Of a DNA stretch of 64,000 nt, positions 50,627-59,553 are shown one piece after another. The DNA is from Halobacillus litoralis (GTDB lineage Bacteria > Bacillota > Bacilli > Bacillales > Halobacillaceae): NCBI RefSeq assembly GCF_009856415.1, contig NZ_WMEZ01000010.1, positions 1 to 64,000 of the forward strand, in the 5' to 3' direction. Made by a program: the position numbers and the translations under genes. Each line of letters opens with the position of its first letter. Position 1 is the stretch's first letter. The notes below the pieces were generated by a model, which did no database searches, was not told the origin of the DNA, and worked only from the letters and a program-made list of their open reading frames with translations.

Positions 50627-50882
50627 CAACACGCGCGAGAAGCTTGGAACGCGCGCAAGAAGCCCGGAACGCGCGCAAGGAGCCCGGAACGCGCGCAAGG
50701 AGCCCGGAACGCGCGCAAGAAGCCCGGAACGCGCGCAAGAAGCTCGGAACGCGCGCAAGAAGCCCGGAACGCGCGCAAGAAGCTCGGAACGCGCGCAAGA
50801 AGCCCGGAACGCGCGCGAGAAGCTCGGAACGCGCGCAAGAAAGCCCGGAACGCGCGCAAGAAGCTGTGAACGCGCGTAAGGT
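50627..50882. repeat. tandem array of 20-bp repeats
   Basis: About 12 units of AGCCCGGAACGCGCGCAAGA (variants AGCTCGG, AGCTTGG, GCAAGG, GCGAGA), period 20 bp with one 21-bp step, preceded by a partial unit. Each unit contains the self-complementary CGCGCG/GCGCGC centre. Very GC-rich compared with flanks. Long ORFs in several frames arise only because the unit lacks stop codons. Confidence 0.95.
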
Positions 50883-50985
50883 ACGAATACCTCGCACACA
50901 AAACTCCACAAACCGACCCTTATGTTATTCCCACCAAATATGGGGAACATAAAGGTATCAATTTTTTCGGTAAAGGAGCTTTTGT

Positions 50986-51942
50986 ATGATCATCCGGTTC
51001 GGTTACGTATCGCATGCGCTCAATCTATGGGAAGCGACACCTGCGAAGACGACGACATTTGCACGATATAAAAAATTAGGCCATGAAGCAGCCATAAAGC
51101 AGCTCCACAATATTGCGGAAATGAACTTGCAGCGCACACGGCGGATCATCCACTACAACATTGCGAGGGAAATCCATCTGTACCGCTTTTCATCATCGAT
51201 CATCCCGCTTGCAACCCATGATGAGGTGGAGTGGGATTATATTAAGCCATTCCGCCATCTCTTCGAGGAAATTGGCGAACTGGTACGGGCGCATCATATG
51301 CGTACAAGTTTTCACCCGAACCAATTCACTCTTTTTACGAGTGACCGTCCTCACGTGACAGACAATGCCGTACAAGATATGGAGTACCACTATGCGATGT
51401 TAAAAGCGATGGGGCTTCACAACGAATCTCATATCAACTTGCATGTGGGAGGAGCGTATGGGGATAAAGAAGCGGCCGTTGCTCGTTTTCATAAAAATAT
51501 TAAGAAGCTCCCAGGTCCAATCAAGAAACAGATGACGCTTGAGAATGATGATAAAACCTATACGACCACGGAAACCCTTGATGTCTGTGAAAAAGAGGAT
51601 ATCCCAATGATGTTCGATTACCATCACTACATGGCAAATCATACCGAAGATGAGCCACTGTCTGAAATCCTGCCGCGCTTTTATAAAACGTGGGACAGGC
51701 TTGGTCTCCCACCGAAGATTCATATTTCGTCGCCCAAGTCGGAAAAGGCGTACAGGAGTCATGCTGATTTTGTGGATGCTGATTTCATTCGGCCTCTCCT
51801 GAAAGAATTGAAGGCTCTCGGCACACATGTAGACTTTATGATTGAAGCGAAAGAAAAGGATCGCGCCCTTTCGAATCTTGTCGAAGACTTCTCAAAAATC
51901 CGAGGGGTGAAACGAGTAGGGGAAGCGACTTTGGACGTTTAA
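50986..51942 (+). CDS. uvsE: UV damage endonuclease UvsE
   Basis: A 318-residue TIM-barrel endonuclease that nicks 5' to pyrimidine dimers and other distortions, starting an alternative excision repair. Family segments are RFGYVSHALNLWEATPAKTTTFARY, RIIHYNIAREIHLYRFSSSIIPLATH, RTSFHPNQFTLFTSD, NLHVGGAYGDKEAAV, LENDDKTYTTTETLDVC and FDYHHYMANH with the metal-binding His and Glu. AAAGGAG lies 9 nt before ATG. The upstream spacer holds the 20-bp array. Confidence 0.94.
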   Translation: MIIRFGYVSHALNLWEATPAKTTTFARYKKLGHEAAIKQLHNIAEMNLQRTRRIIHYNIAREIHLYRFSSSIIPLATHDEVEWDYIKPFRHLFEEIGELVRAHHMRTSFHPNQFTLFTSDRPHVTDNAVQDMEYHYAMLKAMGLHNESHINLHVGGAYGDKEAAVARFHKNIKKLPGPIKKQMTLENDDKTYTTTETLDVCEKEDIPMMFDYHHYMANHTEDEPLSEILPRFYKTWDRLGLPPKIHISSPKSEKAYRSHADFVDADFIRPLLKELKALGTHVDFMIEAKEKDRALSNLVEDFSKIRGVKRVGEATLDV

Positions 51943-51998
51943 CTTTGCATGCGCGTGCTCCAATCAAGTATATTGTTGGTAGTGAAAGGGGTGTAAGG

Positions 51999-52685
51999 AT
52001 GGATAAACAGACCCTCTTATCCGAAGTCAATTTGTTTGAAGAATTAACAAAAGAAGAACTGATGGATGTTGATGCGATCAGTGAAATGAAAAAAGTAGGG
52101 AAGGGTGAAATCATCCTTTCCCCTGACCATCCAGCGGAGCATTTATATATATTGAAAAAAGGACAAATCCGGTTATATCGGACAAACAAAGAAGGGAAAC
52201 AGTTTACCCTGGATATTTTGAAAGACGGGAATCTGTTTGGAGAGGCATCCACGCTGACCCTGACGGATTATGAAATGTACGCCGAGGCAATGACCGATAC
52301 ATATGTCTGTCTAATGAGCCGGGAAGAGTTTGAGCGATTTATGAAAAAGTACCCGCAAATCACTCTTCGTCTCGTTCAATTGCTTTCGTCAAAGTTGAAC
52401 GACTTTTACAGGAGAAGTGAGAAGATTGCTTTAGGTGAGGTATGGGAACGAATTCTTTATTTACTGCTTATGCTCAGTGAGAAAAGCGGCCGTCGTCATC
52501 AGGAGTGGCAGACCGTTGAGATGAAGTTGACCCATCAGGACATTGCAACGATGATCGGGGCGACGAGGGAAACGACGAGTGCGGAAATCAGCCGCTTAAA
52601 AAAGGAAGGCTATTTGAAAAAGAACCAAGTATTATCCATCGATGCAGAAAAAGCAAAAACCCATCTCGGCTTAGTCGTTACATAA
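51999..52685 (+). CDS. Crp/Fnr-family transcriptional regulator
   Basis: A 228-residue protein: cyclic-nucleotide-binding beta barrel (about 15-125, LYILKKGQIRLYRTNKEGKQFTLDILKDGNLFGEAS), long dimer helix, and HTH LTHQDIATMIGATRETTSAEISRLKKEGYLKK. It lacks the Fnr iron-sulfur cysteines, so it senses a small ligand or redox state by other means. ATG 51999 follows AAAGGGGTG; the start given by the longer frame lies in the uvsE tail. Confidence 0.9.
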   Translation: MDKQTLLSEVNLFEELTKEELMDVDAISEMKKVGKGEIILSPDHPAEHLYILKKGQIRLYRTNKEGKQFTLDILKDGNLFGEASTLTLTDYEMYAEAMTDTYVCLMSREEFERFMKKYPQITLRLVQLLSSKLNDFYRRSEKIALGEVWERILYLLLMLSEKSGRRHQEWQTVEMKLTHQDIATMIGATRETTSAEISRLKKEGYLKKNQVLSIDAEKAKTHLGLVVT

Positions 52686-52698
52686 GCCAAGGTGGGTT

Positions 52699-53280
52699 TT
52701 ATTTTAATATCCGTTTTGCTTCCATGAACCGTTGAATTCCTGTAAACAATTCTACAGCAAAAAACAACAGCGTGGACCAAAAAAGGAATGAAGGGAATAA
52801 GATCATCACACTGAACAAAACGAAGCCTTCTGTTCGTTCGGCAAGTCCAGCCTGATAGTAAAAGGATTTGATTCCTGCCTTTTCCGATACAGCCCCTACG
52901 ACTAAAAAAATCGTCATGGAGACGATGATTGAAACGCTGAGAAGAAGGAGCGGCCATAGGACCTCTGGATGAACATAAGCAATAGCGATAATCATCCCGA
53001 TTTCAACGATTCGATCGAATGTAATATCCATCACGGTTCCAAAGGGGGAGGTTTTTGTATTCCTGGCCATCGTCCCATCAACGGCATCTAAAAAACCGGA
53101 AAGCCACAAAAACACGACTGCTAAAATCGGAAATCCTAAAACGTAGAGTACACTTGTACCCAGCCCGATGAACAAAGCGAGCACTGTAATCTCATTGGCA
53201 GAGCGCCCTTTTTGTAGAAAGTAAGAAGCGGTCCGTTCAATGGACGGTTGGACGAATTTTCTTGCGTGCGTATCGAGCAT
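52699..53280 (-). CDS. CDP-alcohol phosphatidyltransferase-family protein
   Basis: A 193-residue membrane enzyme with six hydrophobic segments. The catalytic motif is D65AVDGTMARNTKTSPFGTVMDITFD89 (D-x2-DG-x2-AR-x7-G-x3-D-x3-D). It uses a CDP-linked donor to transfer a phosphatidyl or similar group to an alcohol; the acceptor is unknown. ATG 53280 has a CAGGTG site 6 nt upstream. Convergent with the Crp/Fnr gene, with only 13 bp between. Confidence 0.88.
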   Translation of the reverse strand: MLDTHARKFVQPSIERTASYFLQKGRSANEITVLALFIGLGTSVLYVLGFPILAVVFLWLSGFLDAVDGTMARNTKTSPFGTVMDITFDRIVEIGMIIAIAYVHPEVLWPLLLLSVSIIVSMTIFLVVGAVSEKAGIKSFYYQAGLAERTEGFVLFSVMILFPSFLFWSTLLFFAVELFTGIQRFMEAKRILK

Positions 53281-53488
53281 AAAAAACACCTGCTTTAGCA
53301 AATAATATCAACGTCTTGTTACCACTTTACCCCAATTGTCATTCCTTTAGACGATAGCACATGTTCCCTTGAAATAGAATCACCCTGCTTCTAGTGTAAG
53401 GTAGATTACAATGTTGAGCACATGAGGTTTGTAGTAAACGAACAGGGTGTATAGTATCCCTGTAACTAACAACAAGGAGGAATCGTTC

Positions 53489-53926
53489 ATGTCCGAACAT
53501 AAAGTATCCATCACGAGTAAGTCTCAAGGGATGAAATCGGAAATCGAGGCAGGAAAACATACATTGACGATTGACGAACCGAAGCAAATGGGTGGCACAG
53601 ATGAAGGTGCTGATCCACTTGCAACGATGTTAGGATCGCTCGCAGGCTGTGAAACGGTCGTGGCGAACATGGTGGCGAAGGAAATGAAGTTTGATCTCCA
53701 AAGCATTTCCTTTGATATTAATGGGACGCTGGATATGCGCGGGTTGATGGGGACGGCAGATGTAAAACCGTACTTTGACACGGTGAACATTAAAGCTGAA
53801 GTAGAAACATCGGAATCCCAGGAGCGCATCAAAGAACTTCAAGAAATCGTTGACCAACGCTGTCCTGTTTTCACGACACTGAAAGCAGCAGGGATTACAC
53901 TGAATGTAGAGTGGCAAAAAGCGTAA
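53489..53926 (+). CDS. OsmC/Ohr-family protein
   Basis: A 145-residue protein with the two redox cysteines C54 (SLAGCETVVANMVAKEM) and C125 (VDQRCPVFTTLKAAG) and the opening EAGKHTLTIDEPKQMGGTDEGADPLATML. OsmC-type peroxiredoxins reduce organic hydroperoxides, often under osmotic or oxidative stress. AAGGAGG 8 nt before ATG 53489. Single-gene unit. Confidence 0.92.
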   Translation: MSEHKVSITSKSQGMKSEIEAGKHTLTIDEPKQMGGTDEGADPLATMLGSLAGCETVVANMVAKEMKFDLQSISFDINGTLDMRGLMGTADVKPYFDTVNIKAEVETSESQERIKELQEIVDQRCPVFTTLKAAGITLNVEWQKA

Positions 53927-53935
53927 CAAATACGA

Positions 53936-53962
53936 AGAGGCTCCTCCAGGGGCCTCTTTTTA
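53936..53962 (+). terminator. terminator
   Basis: AAGAGGC / GCCTCTT stem (inner GG/CC pairs) and T run. Confidence 0.8.
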
Positions 53963-54063
53963 TACAGAAAATTCCCATGGAAACGATGGAAAGAATTAAT
54001 AATGAATCTCCCAAACCTCCTATGTTACCTTATTAACGAACCTGATAAGGAGGTAGATTTTAA

Positions 54064-54645
54064 ATGTTCAAAAAATTGATGATGACAGGAATAGCTACCG
54101 TTAGTTTGCTCGCTTTCTCCTTCCCTGTCGAAAGTTTTGCACATGCCAATACTCACACCGTCCAAAAGGGCGATTCTATTTATAAAATTGCTATGAAACA
54201 TGGTGTTTCTGCTAAACAATTGCAAGCCATGAACAACAAATCGAATGCAGACATTCACCCTGGGGAGCAGTTGCAGCTTCCAGTTGCTCTTAGTGAATCT
54301 GAAAAAGATCTACTCGCCCGTCTAGTAGAGGCAGAGGCGAAGGGTGAAAGCTATGCTGGTAAAGTTGCGGTTGCCACGGTCGTTTTGAATCGTGTCGAAA
54401 GTGACCTTTTCCCAGATTCATTGAATGGCGTAGTCTATGACGGCATTCAGTTCTCTCCTGTTCTGAATGGTACGATCAATCAGCCGGCAAGCGCAGAGTC
54501 AAAACGTGCAGTTAACGAGGCTATTGCTTATCAAGGATATGACCGCGAGTCTCTATTTTTCTACAACCCTGATAAAGCGCAAAGTGATTATTTGAGCAGT
54601 AAAGAAGTAACGACAGTCATCGGCGACCACGTTTTTTTGAGATAA
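54064..54645 (+). CDS. LysM-SleB cell wall hydrolase
   Basis: A 193-residue exported protein: signal peptide (about 1-27, LMMTGIATVSLLAFSFPVESFAHA), a LysM peptidoglycan-binding domain (HTVQKGDSIYKIAMKHGVSAKQLQAMNN...LQLP, about 31-74), then a Hydrolase_2 (SleB/CwlJ) domain starting LLARLVEAEAKGESYAGKVAVATVVLNRVES with the catalytic-type Glu and ending GDHVFLR. Resembles B. subtilis YkvT. Likely a lytic transglycosylase acting on vegetative or spore wall. AAGGAGG before ATG. Confidence 0.9.
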   Translation: MFKKLMMTGIATVSLLAFSFPVESFAHANTHTVQKGDSIYKIAMKHGVSAKQLQAMNNKSNADIHPGEQLQLPVALSESEKDLLARLVEAEAKGESYAGKVAVATVVLNRVESDLFPDSLNGVVYDGIQFSPVLNGTINQPASAESKRAVNEAIAYQGYDRESLFFYNPDKAQSDYLSSKEVTTVIGDHVFLR

Positions 54646-54655
54646 ACCATCTGAA

Positions 54656-54687
54656 CAAGCACCTTTGATTAGGTGCTTGTTTTTTTG
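54656..54687 (+). terminator. terminator
   Basis: ACAAGCACCT / AGGTGCTTGT plus seven T. Confidence 0.92.
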
Positions 54688-54752
54688 TAACTTTTTTTAC
54701 AATGGATCGTACTAATGAAGGAGCGTTGTTACATAAGCGAAGGAGAGGGATT

Positions 54753-55010
54753 ATGAGTAATCAAATGATCTATGGCATGGAAATGAACATTCATCAACGG
54801 GATGAACATACAATCCAAGTCTATGTTTTGAATGTGAAAGAAGGAAAAAAGCCCCATCATGTAACGACCATTGAGCATTCCTCAAAACACCCGGAGCGGA
54901 CGAAGGCGAATGGTGCTCCATACGCACGCGTTCATGACAATCTATTCCATGTACTTAAGGAACAGTTGGTCAAAGAAGGGAAATGGGAAAAAGGAAAAGG
55001 AGATTCCTAG
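54753..55010 (+). CDS. small protein of unknown function
   Basis: An 85-residue protein (MSNQMIYGMEMNIHQRDEHTI...) rich in His and Lys, no membrane segment. AAGGAGAGG lies 6 nt before ATG 54753, making the longer frame start at 54702 unlikely. Its last codons overlap the terminator. No family recognised. Confidence 0.65.
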   Translation: MSNQMIYGMEMNIHQRDEHTIQVYVLNVKEGKKPHHVTTIEHSSKHPERTKANGAPYARVHDNLFHVLKEQLVKEGKWEKGKGDS

Positions 55011-55028
55011 ACAGGAATCTCCTTTTTT
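54995..55028. terminator. bidirectional terminator
   Basis: AAAAGGAGATTCCT / AGGAATCTCCTTTT between convergent genes. Confidence 0.92.
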
Positions 55029-55040
55029 ATATCTATACGT

Positions 55041-56456
55041 TTAACTCGCATCTTCTTCCTCATGAAATAATTGGACCTTCCTTTTCTTCGTCCGTTTTTT
55101 GTACACACGGTTTACGTAGTCGTCCGTTAAGGCAGCGATTTCCTTATGCAGGAACAGTAACGGGATGATGTTGGTGAGCAGGACGAAGGCTAAAATCAAG
55201 TCGAGGAACTGCCAGACGAATTGAAGTCCTCCAATCGCACCTACGAAAACGGCTATGATGTAGACGATTCTCATGATTTTGGCCGCGCGTAAACCAAACA
55301 GGTACTCCGCTTGTTTTTCCCCATAAAAGACGAGGACACCGATGGTCGTAATGACGAAAAAGAGTAAAAAGACAGTGATGAAACTGCTTCCGAACGCATC
55401 CCCGAACTCGGCACCGATGGCCACGTTAATCATATTGGATGCATCACTGCCTCCGACTTCCTCCCATGCCCCTGTTACGAGGACGGTTAAGCCGGACACG
55501 GTACAAATGACAATCGTATCAACGAAAACACTGAAGATTCCCCATAGCGCTTGGCGGGAAGGGTGGTCTGTTTTAGCTGCTGCGTGGGCAATTGATGCTG
55601 TTCCAAGACCTGCTTCGTTTGAGTACAGACCGCGCGCGATCCCCCAGCGTAATGCTTGGGCGACGGCCGCACCGGCAAAACCACCAGTTGCAGAAATCGG
55701 TGTAAACGCGTGGGTGAAAATTAGTCCGAATACGTTGGGAATTTGATCAATGTTGGCAAAAATAACGTAAAAACAGACAGCGAGATAAATGAGAACCATT
55801 CCTGGGACCATCTTATCTGTAACCTTGGCAATTCGCTTGATGCCACCGAAAACGACGATGGCGATCGCTGCACACATGACGAGCCCTGTAATTTCAACCG
55901 GCCACCCGAAAGCACCTTCCGTCTGAGTAGCGATGGAATTGGACTGTACCATCGTACTCGGAATCAACTCAATCATTAGGAAAAAGGCGAAGGCGGTGGA
56001 GACCCACTTCCATCCCAAGGCTTTTTTTATGTAATATTGCGGCCCGCCGACCCAAATATTTTTCTCGTTGGTTTCCCTGTATTTCATGCCTAATAATATT
56101 TCACTGTACTTTGTGGCCATTCCGATTAAAGCGACAATCCACATCCAGAACAAAGCCCCTGGCCCACCTAAAGAAATTGCGACAGGTACCCCGACGATAT
56201 TCGTTGCCCCCGCTGTAGAGGCTAGTGCTGAAGTGAAAGCCTGGAATGGGGTGATGGTTCCTTTCTTTTTTGTTTTCTTGAAAATTTGTCCGATGGTTTG
56301 GTGGAGAACGTGTCCAAAGAAGCGGAATTGGAAAAACTTAATTCGGATGGTGAGGAAGATTCCACCTAGAATTAATATGATCGCTAATGGATACGTCCAT
56401 AAAAAGTCGGAAATCGTTGTGATTCCTTCTTTAATACTATTCCATAAATCTCCCAA
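55041..56456 (-). CDS. AgcS-family Na+/alanine (glycine) symporter
   Basis: A 471-residue permease with 10-12 hydrophobic segments. Family motifs: the GTITPFQAFTSALASTAGATNIVGVPVAISLGGPGALFWMWIVALIGMATKYSE block and AQALRWGIARGLYSNEAGLGTASIAHAAAKTDHPSRQ. Imports alanine, glycine or glutamine with sodium. The start is TTG 56456, with AAAGGGG 8 nt upstream; the in-frame TTG at 56477 has no site before it. Basic and acidic C-terminal tail. Confidence 0.9.
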   Translation of the reverse strand: MGDLWNSIKEGITTISDFLWTYPLAIILILGGIFLTIRIKFFQFRFFGHVLHQTIGQIFKKTKKKGTITPFQAFTSALASTAGATNIVGVPVAISLGGPGALFWMWIVALIGMATKYSEILLGMKYRETNEKNIWVGGPQYYIKKALGWKWVSTAFAFFLMIELIPSTMVQSNSIATQTEGAFGWPVEITGLVMCAAIAIVVFGGIKRIAKVTDKMVPGMVLIYLAVCFYVIFANIDQIPNVFGLIFTHAFTPISATGGFAGAAVAQALRWGIARGLYSNEAGLGTASIAHAAAKTDHPSRQALWGIFSVFVDTIVICTVSGLTVLVTGAWEEVGGSDASNMINVAIGAEFGDAFGSSFITVFLLFFVITTIGVLVFYGEKQAEYLFGLRAAKIMRIVYIIAVFVGAIGGLQFVWQFLDLILAFVLLTNIIPLLFLHKEIAALTDDYVNRVYKKRTKKRKVQLFHEEEDAS

Positions 56457-56591
56457 TGAAAGGTCCCCTTTCGACAAACTGTAAGATACCCATATATTCC
56501 CTTTACATTAAATGTTAAACGCATAAAATGTGCAGGAGAGGTGAGCCTTAGGAAAAAAAGCCGTACACTAGAGAAGTAAAGGAGGGATCAT

Positions 56592-57188
56592 GTGATTATT
56601 AGAGAAGAAGATTTTCAAAACCATTCCATGAGCAAATTAATCAAAGGGGCAGTGGTTCCACGTCCGATTGCCTGGGTATCAACAATAAGTAAGGATGGGA
56701 TCCGTAATTTGGCGCCTTTCAGTTTTTTTACGGTAGCATCCATGAGTCCAATTACGCTTTGTTTTTCTGTAGGAAGTGCGGACAGCGATAAAGACACTCT
56801 GAAGAATATTAAGGAAACAAAACAGTTTATTATCAATCTTGTTTCTGAATCTTTGGCTAATCAGATGCATGAAAGCAGCAGAAGGTATGGTCCTGATGTC
56901 GATGAATTTGAGTTGGCAGGTACAGCTAGCGAAGACGGTGATTTCGTTTCCGTACCAAGGGTGAAACAATCCCCTGTTCACATGGAATGCGAGCTCCATC
57001 AAGTCATTGAAATCGGTGAAGGGAATTTGGTTTTAGGACGATTGGTCGGATACCACATCCAGGATGACGTCTACGAAGAAACGGACAAAGTGAATCCGGA
57101 TAAACTGAAACCTGTCGGACGAATGGCTGGAGATTACAGCTACATCCGTGACTTCTTCTCACTCCCTAACAGCGACCTTCCCAAATAA
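56592..57188 (+). CDS. flavin reductase-family protein (FMN-binding split barrel)
   Basis: A 198-residue protein of the DIM6/NTAB family: KGAVVPRPIAWVSTISKDGIRNLAPFSFFTVASMSPITLCFSVG and KDTLKNIKETKQFIINLVSE, then GRMAGDYSYIRDFF at the end. Binds FMN and probably reduces flavin or a flavin-linked substrate. GTG 56592 has AGGAGGG 6 nt upstream. Own terminator. Confidence 0.88.
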   Translation: MIIREEDFQNHSMSKLIKGAVVPRPIAWVSTISKDGIRNLAPFSFFTVASMSPITLCFSVGSADSDKDTLKNIKETKQFIINLVSESLANQMHESSRRYGPDVDEFELAGTASEDGDFVSVPRVKQSPVHMECELHQVIEIGEGNLVLGRLVGYHIQDDVYEETDKVNPDKLKPVGRMAGDYSYIRDFFSLPNSDLPK

Positions 57189-57189
57189 A

Positions 57190-57230
57190 AAAAGCCGCAG
57201 GCCTTCATTGAAGGCTCCGCGGCTTTTTTA
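57190..57230 (+). terminator. terminator
   Basis: AAAGCCGC-AG-GCCTT / AAGGC-TCC-GCGGCTTT plus T run. A copy of the 19-bp TGGTGTACCAGGTCATACA motif follows at 57238. Confidence 0.9.
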
Positions 57231-57268
57231 CATTTACTGGTGTACCAGGTCATACATTATTTGGCAAT

Positions 57269-58075
57269 TCACTCCACCCGTGGTTTGGTTGGGTCGCAGG
57301 CGGGATATTCACCGTTTGTGGTCTCTGCTAATTTGTAAAGGTAGTAGCATTCTTCCCTTGCCATATGGTCAGCCATGAGGGGGGAGAAGGTGCTGAGTAC
57401 AACTTCATTCATTTCCATCTCCTCTAATTCATTCAGGAACGTCCGGAAAATCTTCATTTCTAAATCCACTTCATCATTGAACCGTTTCAGGGCAGGGAAG
57501 GAGTGTTGATTCGTTCTGAGGTATCCTTTCATTTCGACGGCTTTTATGTAGAACTGATCGAAATGTTGGCGGAACGTGTCGCTCTTTTCTCTCAACCTTT
57601 TTTCCACAGCATCCATTTCATCATGGATGGCTCCTGCATGCCCTGAAGCATCCATCAGCCACAACATATGATGGTGCAGTTCATGAAATAACGGAGGAAC
57701 CTCACCTTTTCCTAAAAAGCCAAGCACAAGCAAATATTCTTCTACTTCATTGACCATATGGTTGAGGAAGGTGGGACTCAAATGGATCTTTACTTTTCCA
57801 AAAAGGGAACGTTCAATTAGGTTGAGTTTAAACTTGTGAAACCTTCTTGTTTTTTCACCGACTTGCTTGGAAAACTCAGCCATGTCCTGAATGCTGCCAT
57901 CACGAACTTCATTCAAAAGATTATCCCATTGAGTGACGTAATCCCGCGCTTGTTTTAACGTTTCCTCTTCGGAGGCGTACAAAGAATCCCGGATAAAACG
58001 GGCATGGTCCCCAAGAATCTGCAACCAGAACAGATGCTCAAAATTCGCTTGTTCTGCATAGTTCTTCACGTTCAT
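57269..58075 (-). CDS. DUF2935-family protein
   Basis: A 268-residue helical protein opening FEHLFWLQILGDHARFIRDSL, the DUF2935 signature, with a second related half (LHHHMLWLMDASGHAGAIHDEMDAVEK). Recurrent Glu and His pairs (E13/H14, H25, HH, E...H) suggest a metal-binding four-helix bundle. Function not established. ATG 58075 is close to its AGAGGG site; GTG 58069 has better spacing. Confidence 0.82.
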   Translation of the reverse strand: MNVKNYAEQANFEHLFWLQILGDHARFIRDSLYASEEETLKQARDYVTQWDNLLNEVRDGSIQDMAEFSKQVGEKTRRFHKFKLNLIERSLFGKVKIHLSPTFLNHMVNEVEEYLLVLGFLGKGEVPPLFHELHHHMLWLMDASGHAGAIHDEMDAVEKRLREKSDTFRQHFDQFYIKAVEMKGYLRTNQHSFPALKRFNDEVDLEMKIFRTFLNELEEMEMNEVVLSTFSPLMADHMAREECYYLYKLAETTNGEYPACDPTKPRVE

Positions 58076-58283
58076 CACCCTCTTTTTTCTTAGGTCATCC
58101 CTTTCATCCTATTCACGACTTGTTTTCTTCATGAAAAGAGTCATGTCTATAAAAGCAGCATTTGAAATTCTTTGGAAAAAATAAAAAAAGGGGCTTCTCA
58201 AATGGAAGATCCTCCTATATACTACTGTACTAGAAGTAATAATACAGTTAATACAGGTAGAACACACCGTTGGAGGTGGCTGG

Positions 58284-58661
58284 ATGTTTGAGTTGGACGT
58301 CAGGAGCCGAAAGCCGATCTACGAGCAGCTCGTGGAAAAGCTGAAGCAACTGATTATTAATGACGTTCTGAAGGAAGACGAAAAACTACCTTCTGTGAGG
58401 GAACTTGCCCAGCAGTTGACGATTAATCCGAATACGATTCAGAAAGCATATCGGGAGTTAGAGTCACAAGGGTATATCTATTCGTTAAAAGGAAAGGGCA
58501 GCTTCGTCCATCCTTCTGGAAAAGTCGATAACGAAGAGGAGTTGAAAAAAGTGAGAGAAGAGTTGAAGAAGCTGTTTGCGGAAGCGATTTATTTAGGGAT
58601 GACTTCAGAAGAGATCGCAGCTCTTCTCCGTGAAGTTGAAGGAGGTCATCAGGATGATTGA
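58284..58661 (+). CDS. GntR-family regulator, YtrA subfamily
   Basis: A 125-residue repressor: winged HTH (PIYEQLVEKLKQLIINDVLKEDEKLPSVRELAQQLTINPNTIQKAYRELESQGYIYSLKGKGSFV) and a short dimerising tail of about 45 residues, the YtrA type. Such regulators control adjacent ABC transporters induced by cell wall antibiotics. GGAGGTGG lies 7 nt before ATG. First gene of the unit; its stop overlaps the ATPase start. Confidence 0.9.
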   Translation: MFELDVRSRKPIYEQLVEKLKQLIINDVLKEDEKLPSVRELAQQLTINPNTIQKAYRELESQGYIYSLKGKGSFVHPSGKVDNEEELKKVREELKKLFAEAIYLGMTSEEIAALLREVEGGHQDD

Positions 58662-59553
58662 GGTGAATACGGTCAGCAAATCATTTGATCGAACCAAGAT
58701 TCTCAGAGACGTTTCTTTTCGAGTGGGTAAAGGTTCCATCTACGGTCTTCTTGGTTCCAATGGTGCAGGAAAAACAACGTTAATGAGAATTCTTACTGGT
58801 ATTCTCAAACAGAATAATGGACAGGTTCATATTTTGGAGGATGACGTCTTTGAGAACGAATCCGTCAAACAAAGGATGGTCTTCATCCCAGACAGTCTTT
58901 ACTTTCTACCCCAATACACGACCCGTCAGATGGCAGATTATAACCGGTCCATGTATGACAGTTGGAACGAAGAACGATATGAAAAATTAAAGAAAGTCTT
59001 TCAACTGGATGAAAAAAAGAAAATCAGTCAGTTTTCCAAAGGGATGCAGCGGCAAGTCGCCTTTTGGCTGGCGATGTCAGCGATGCCTGATGTATTGATC
59101 CTCGATGAGCCATTCGATGGACTCGATGCTGTCATGAGGCAGAAAGTCCGCAACTTGATCATTCAGGATGTGGCGGAACGGGAGATGACGGTATTGATTT
59201 CTTCCCACAACTTGAGGGAAGTCGAAGATATCTGTGATCATGTCGGCATCCTACATAAAGGTGAAATTCTCCTTGAACGTGATTTGGATGATTTAAAAGC
59301 AGACGTTCATAAAATCCAGGTCGCTTTTAACGAAGATTCTTTTCAACCGGAAGAAACGAACCTTGATATTCTCCATAAAGAAAAGCGAGGCAGTGTCTGG
59401 CTGCTGATCGTCCGTGGGAATGAAGCTGACGTATCAGCTGAAATCAACATGCACCGCCCGCTCGTTTATGACAGGCTTCCACTTACGCTTGAGGAGATCT
59501 TTATTTATGAAATGGGAGGTGTCGGGTATGCGTTCGAAAACATCCTCGTTTAA
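58654..59553 (+). CDS. ABC transporter ATP-binding protein (YtrB-like)
   Basis: A 299-residue ATPase with Walker A GSNGAGKTT, Q-loop region, an unusual signature QFSKGMQRQVAF (LSGGQ-like), Walker B VLILDEPFDGLD and H-loop SSHNLREVE. The C-terminal ~80 residues are a family-specific extension. ATG 58654 has AAGGAGG 8 nt upstream and overlaps the regulator stop. Couples with the permease that follows. Confidence 0.92.
   Translation: MIEVNTVSKSFDRTKILRDVSFRVGKGSIYGLLGSNGAGKTTLMRILTGILKQNNGQVHILEDDVFENESVKQRMVFIPDSLYFLPQYTTRQMADYNRSMYDSWNEERYEKLKKVFQLDEKKKISQFSKGMQRQVAFWLAMSAMPDVLILDEPFDGLDAVMRQKVRNLIIQDVAEREMTVLISSHNLREVEDICDHVGILHKGEILLERDLDDLKADVHKIQVAFNEDSFQPEETNLDILHKEKRGSVWLLIVRGNEADVSAEINMHRPLVYDRLPLTLEEIFIYEMGGVGYAFENILV

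Noticed and set aside
50627-50882. CRISPR array
   Set aside because: Units are contiguous with a 20-bp period and no unique spacers; no cas genes nearby. The same holds for the 21-bp array at 18485.
50540-50952. Several long ORFs on both strands through the GC-rich array, reading RARSPERAQEARNARKK-like repeats
   Set aside because: They exist only because the 20-bp unit lacks stops. A 20-bp period shifts frame at each unit, so all frames look repetitive. No ribosome site or unrelated coding sequence flanks them.
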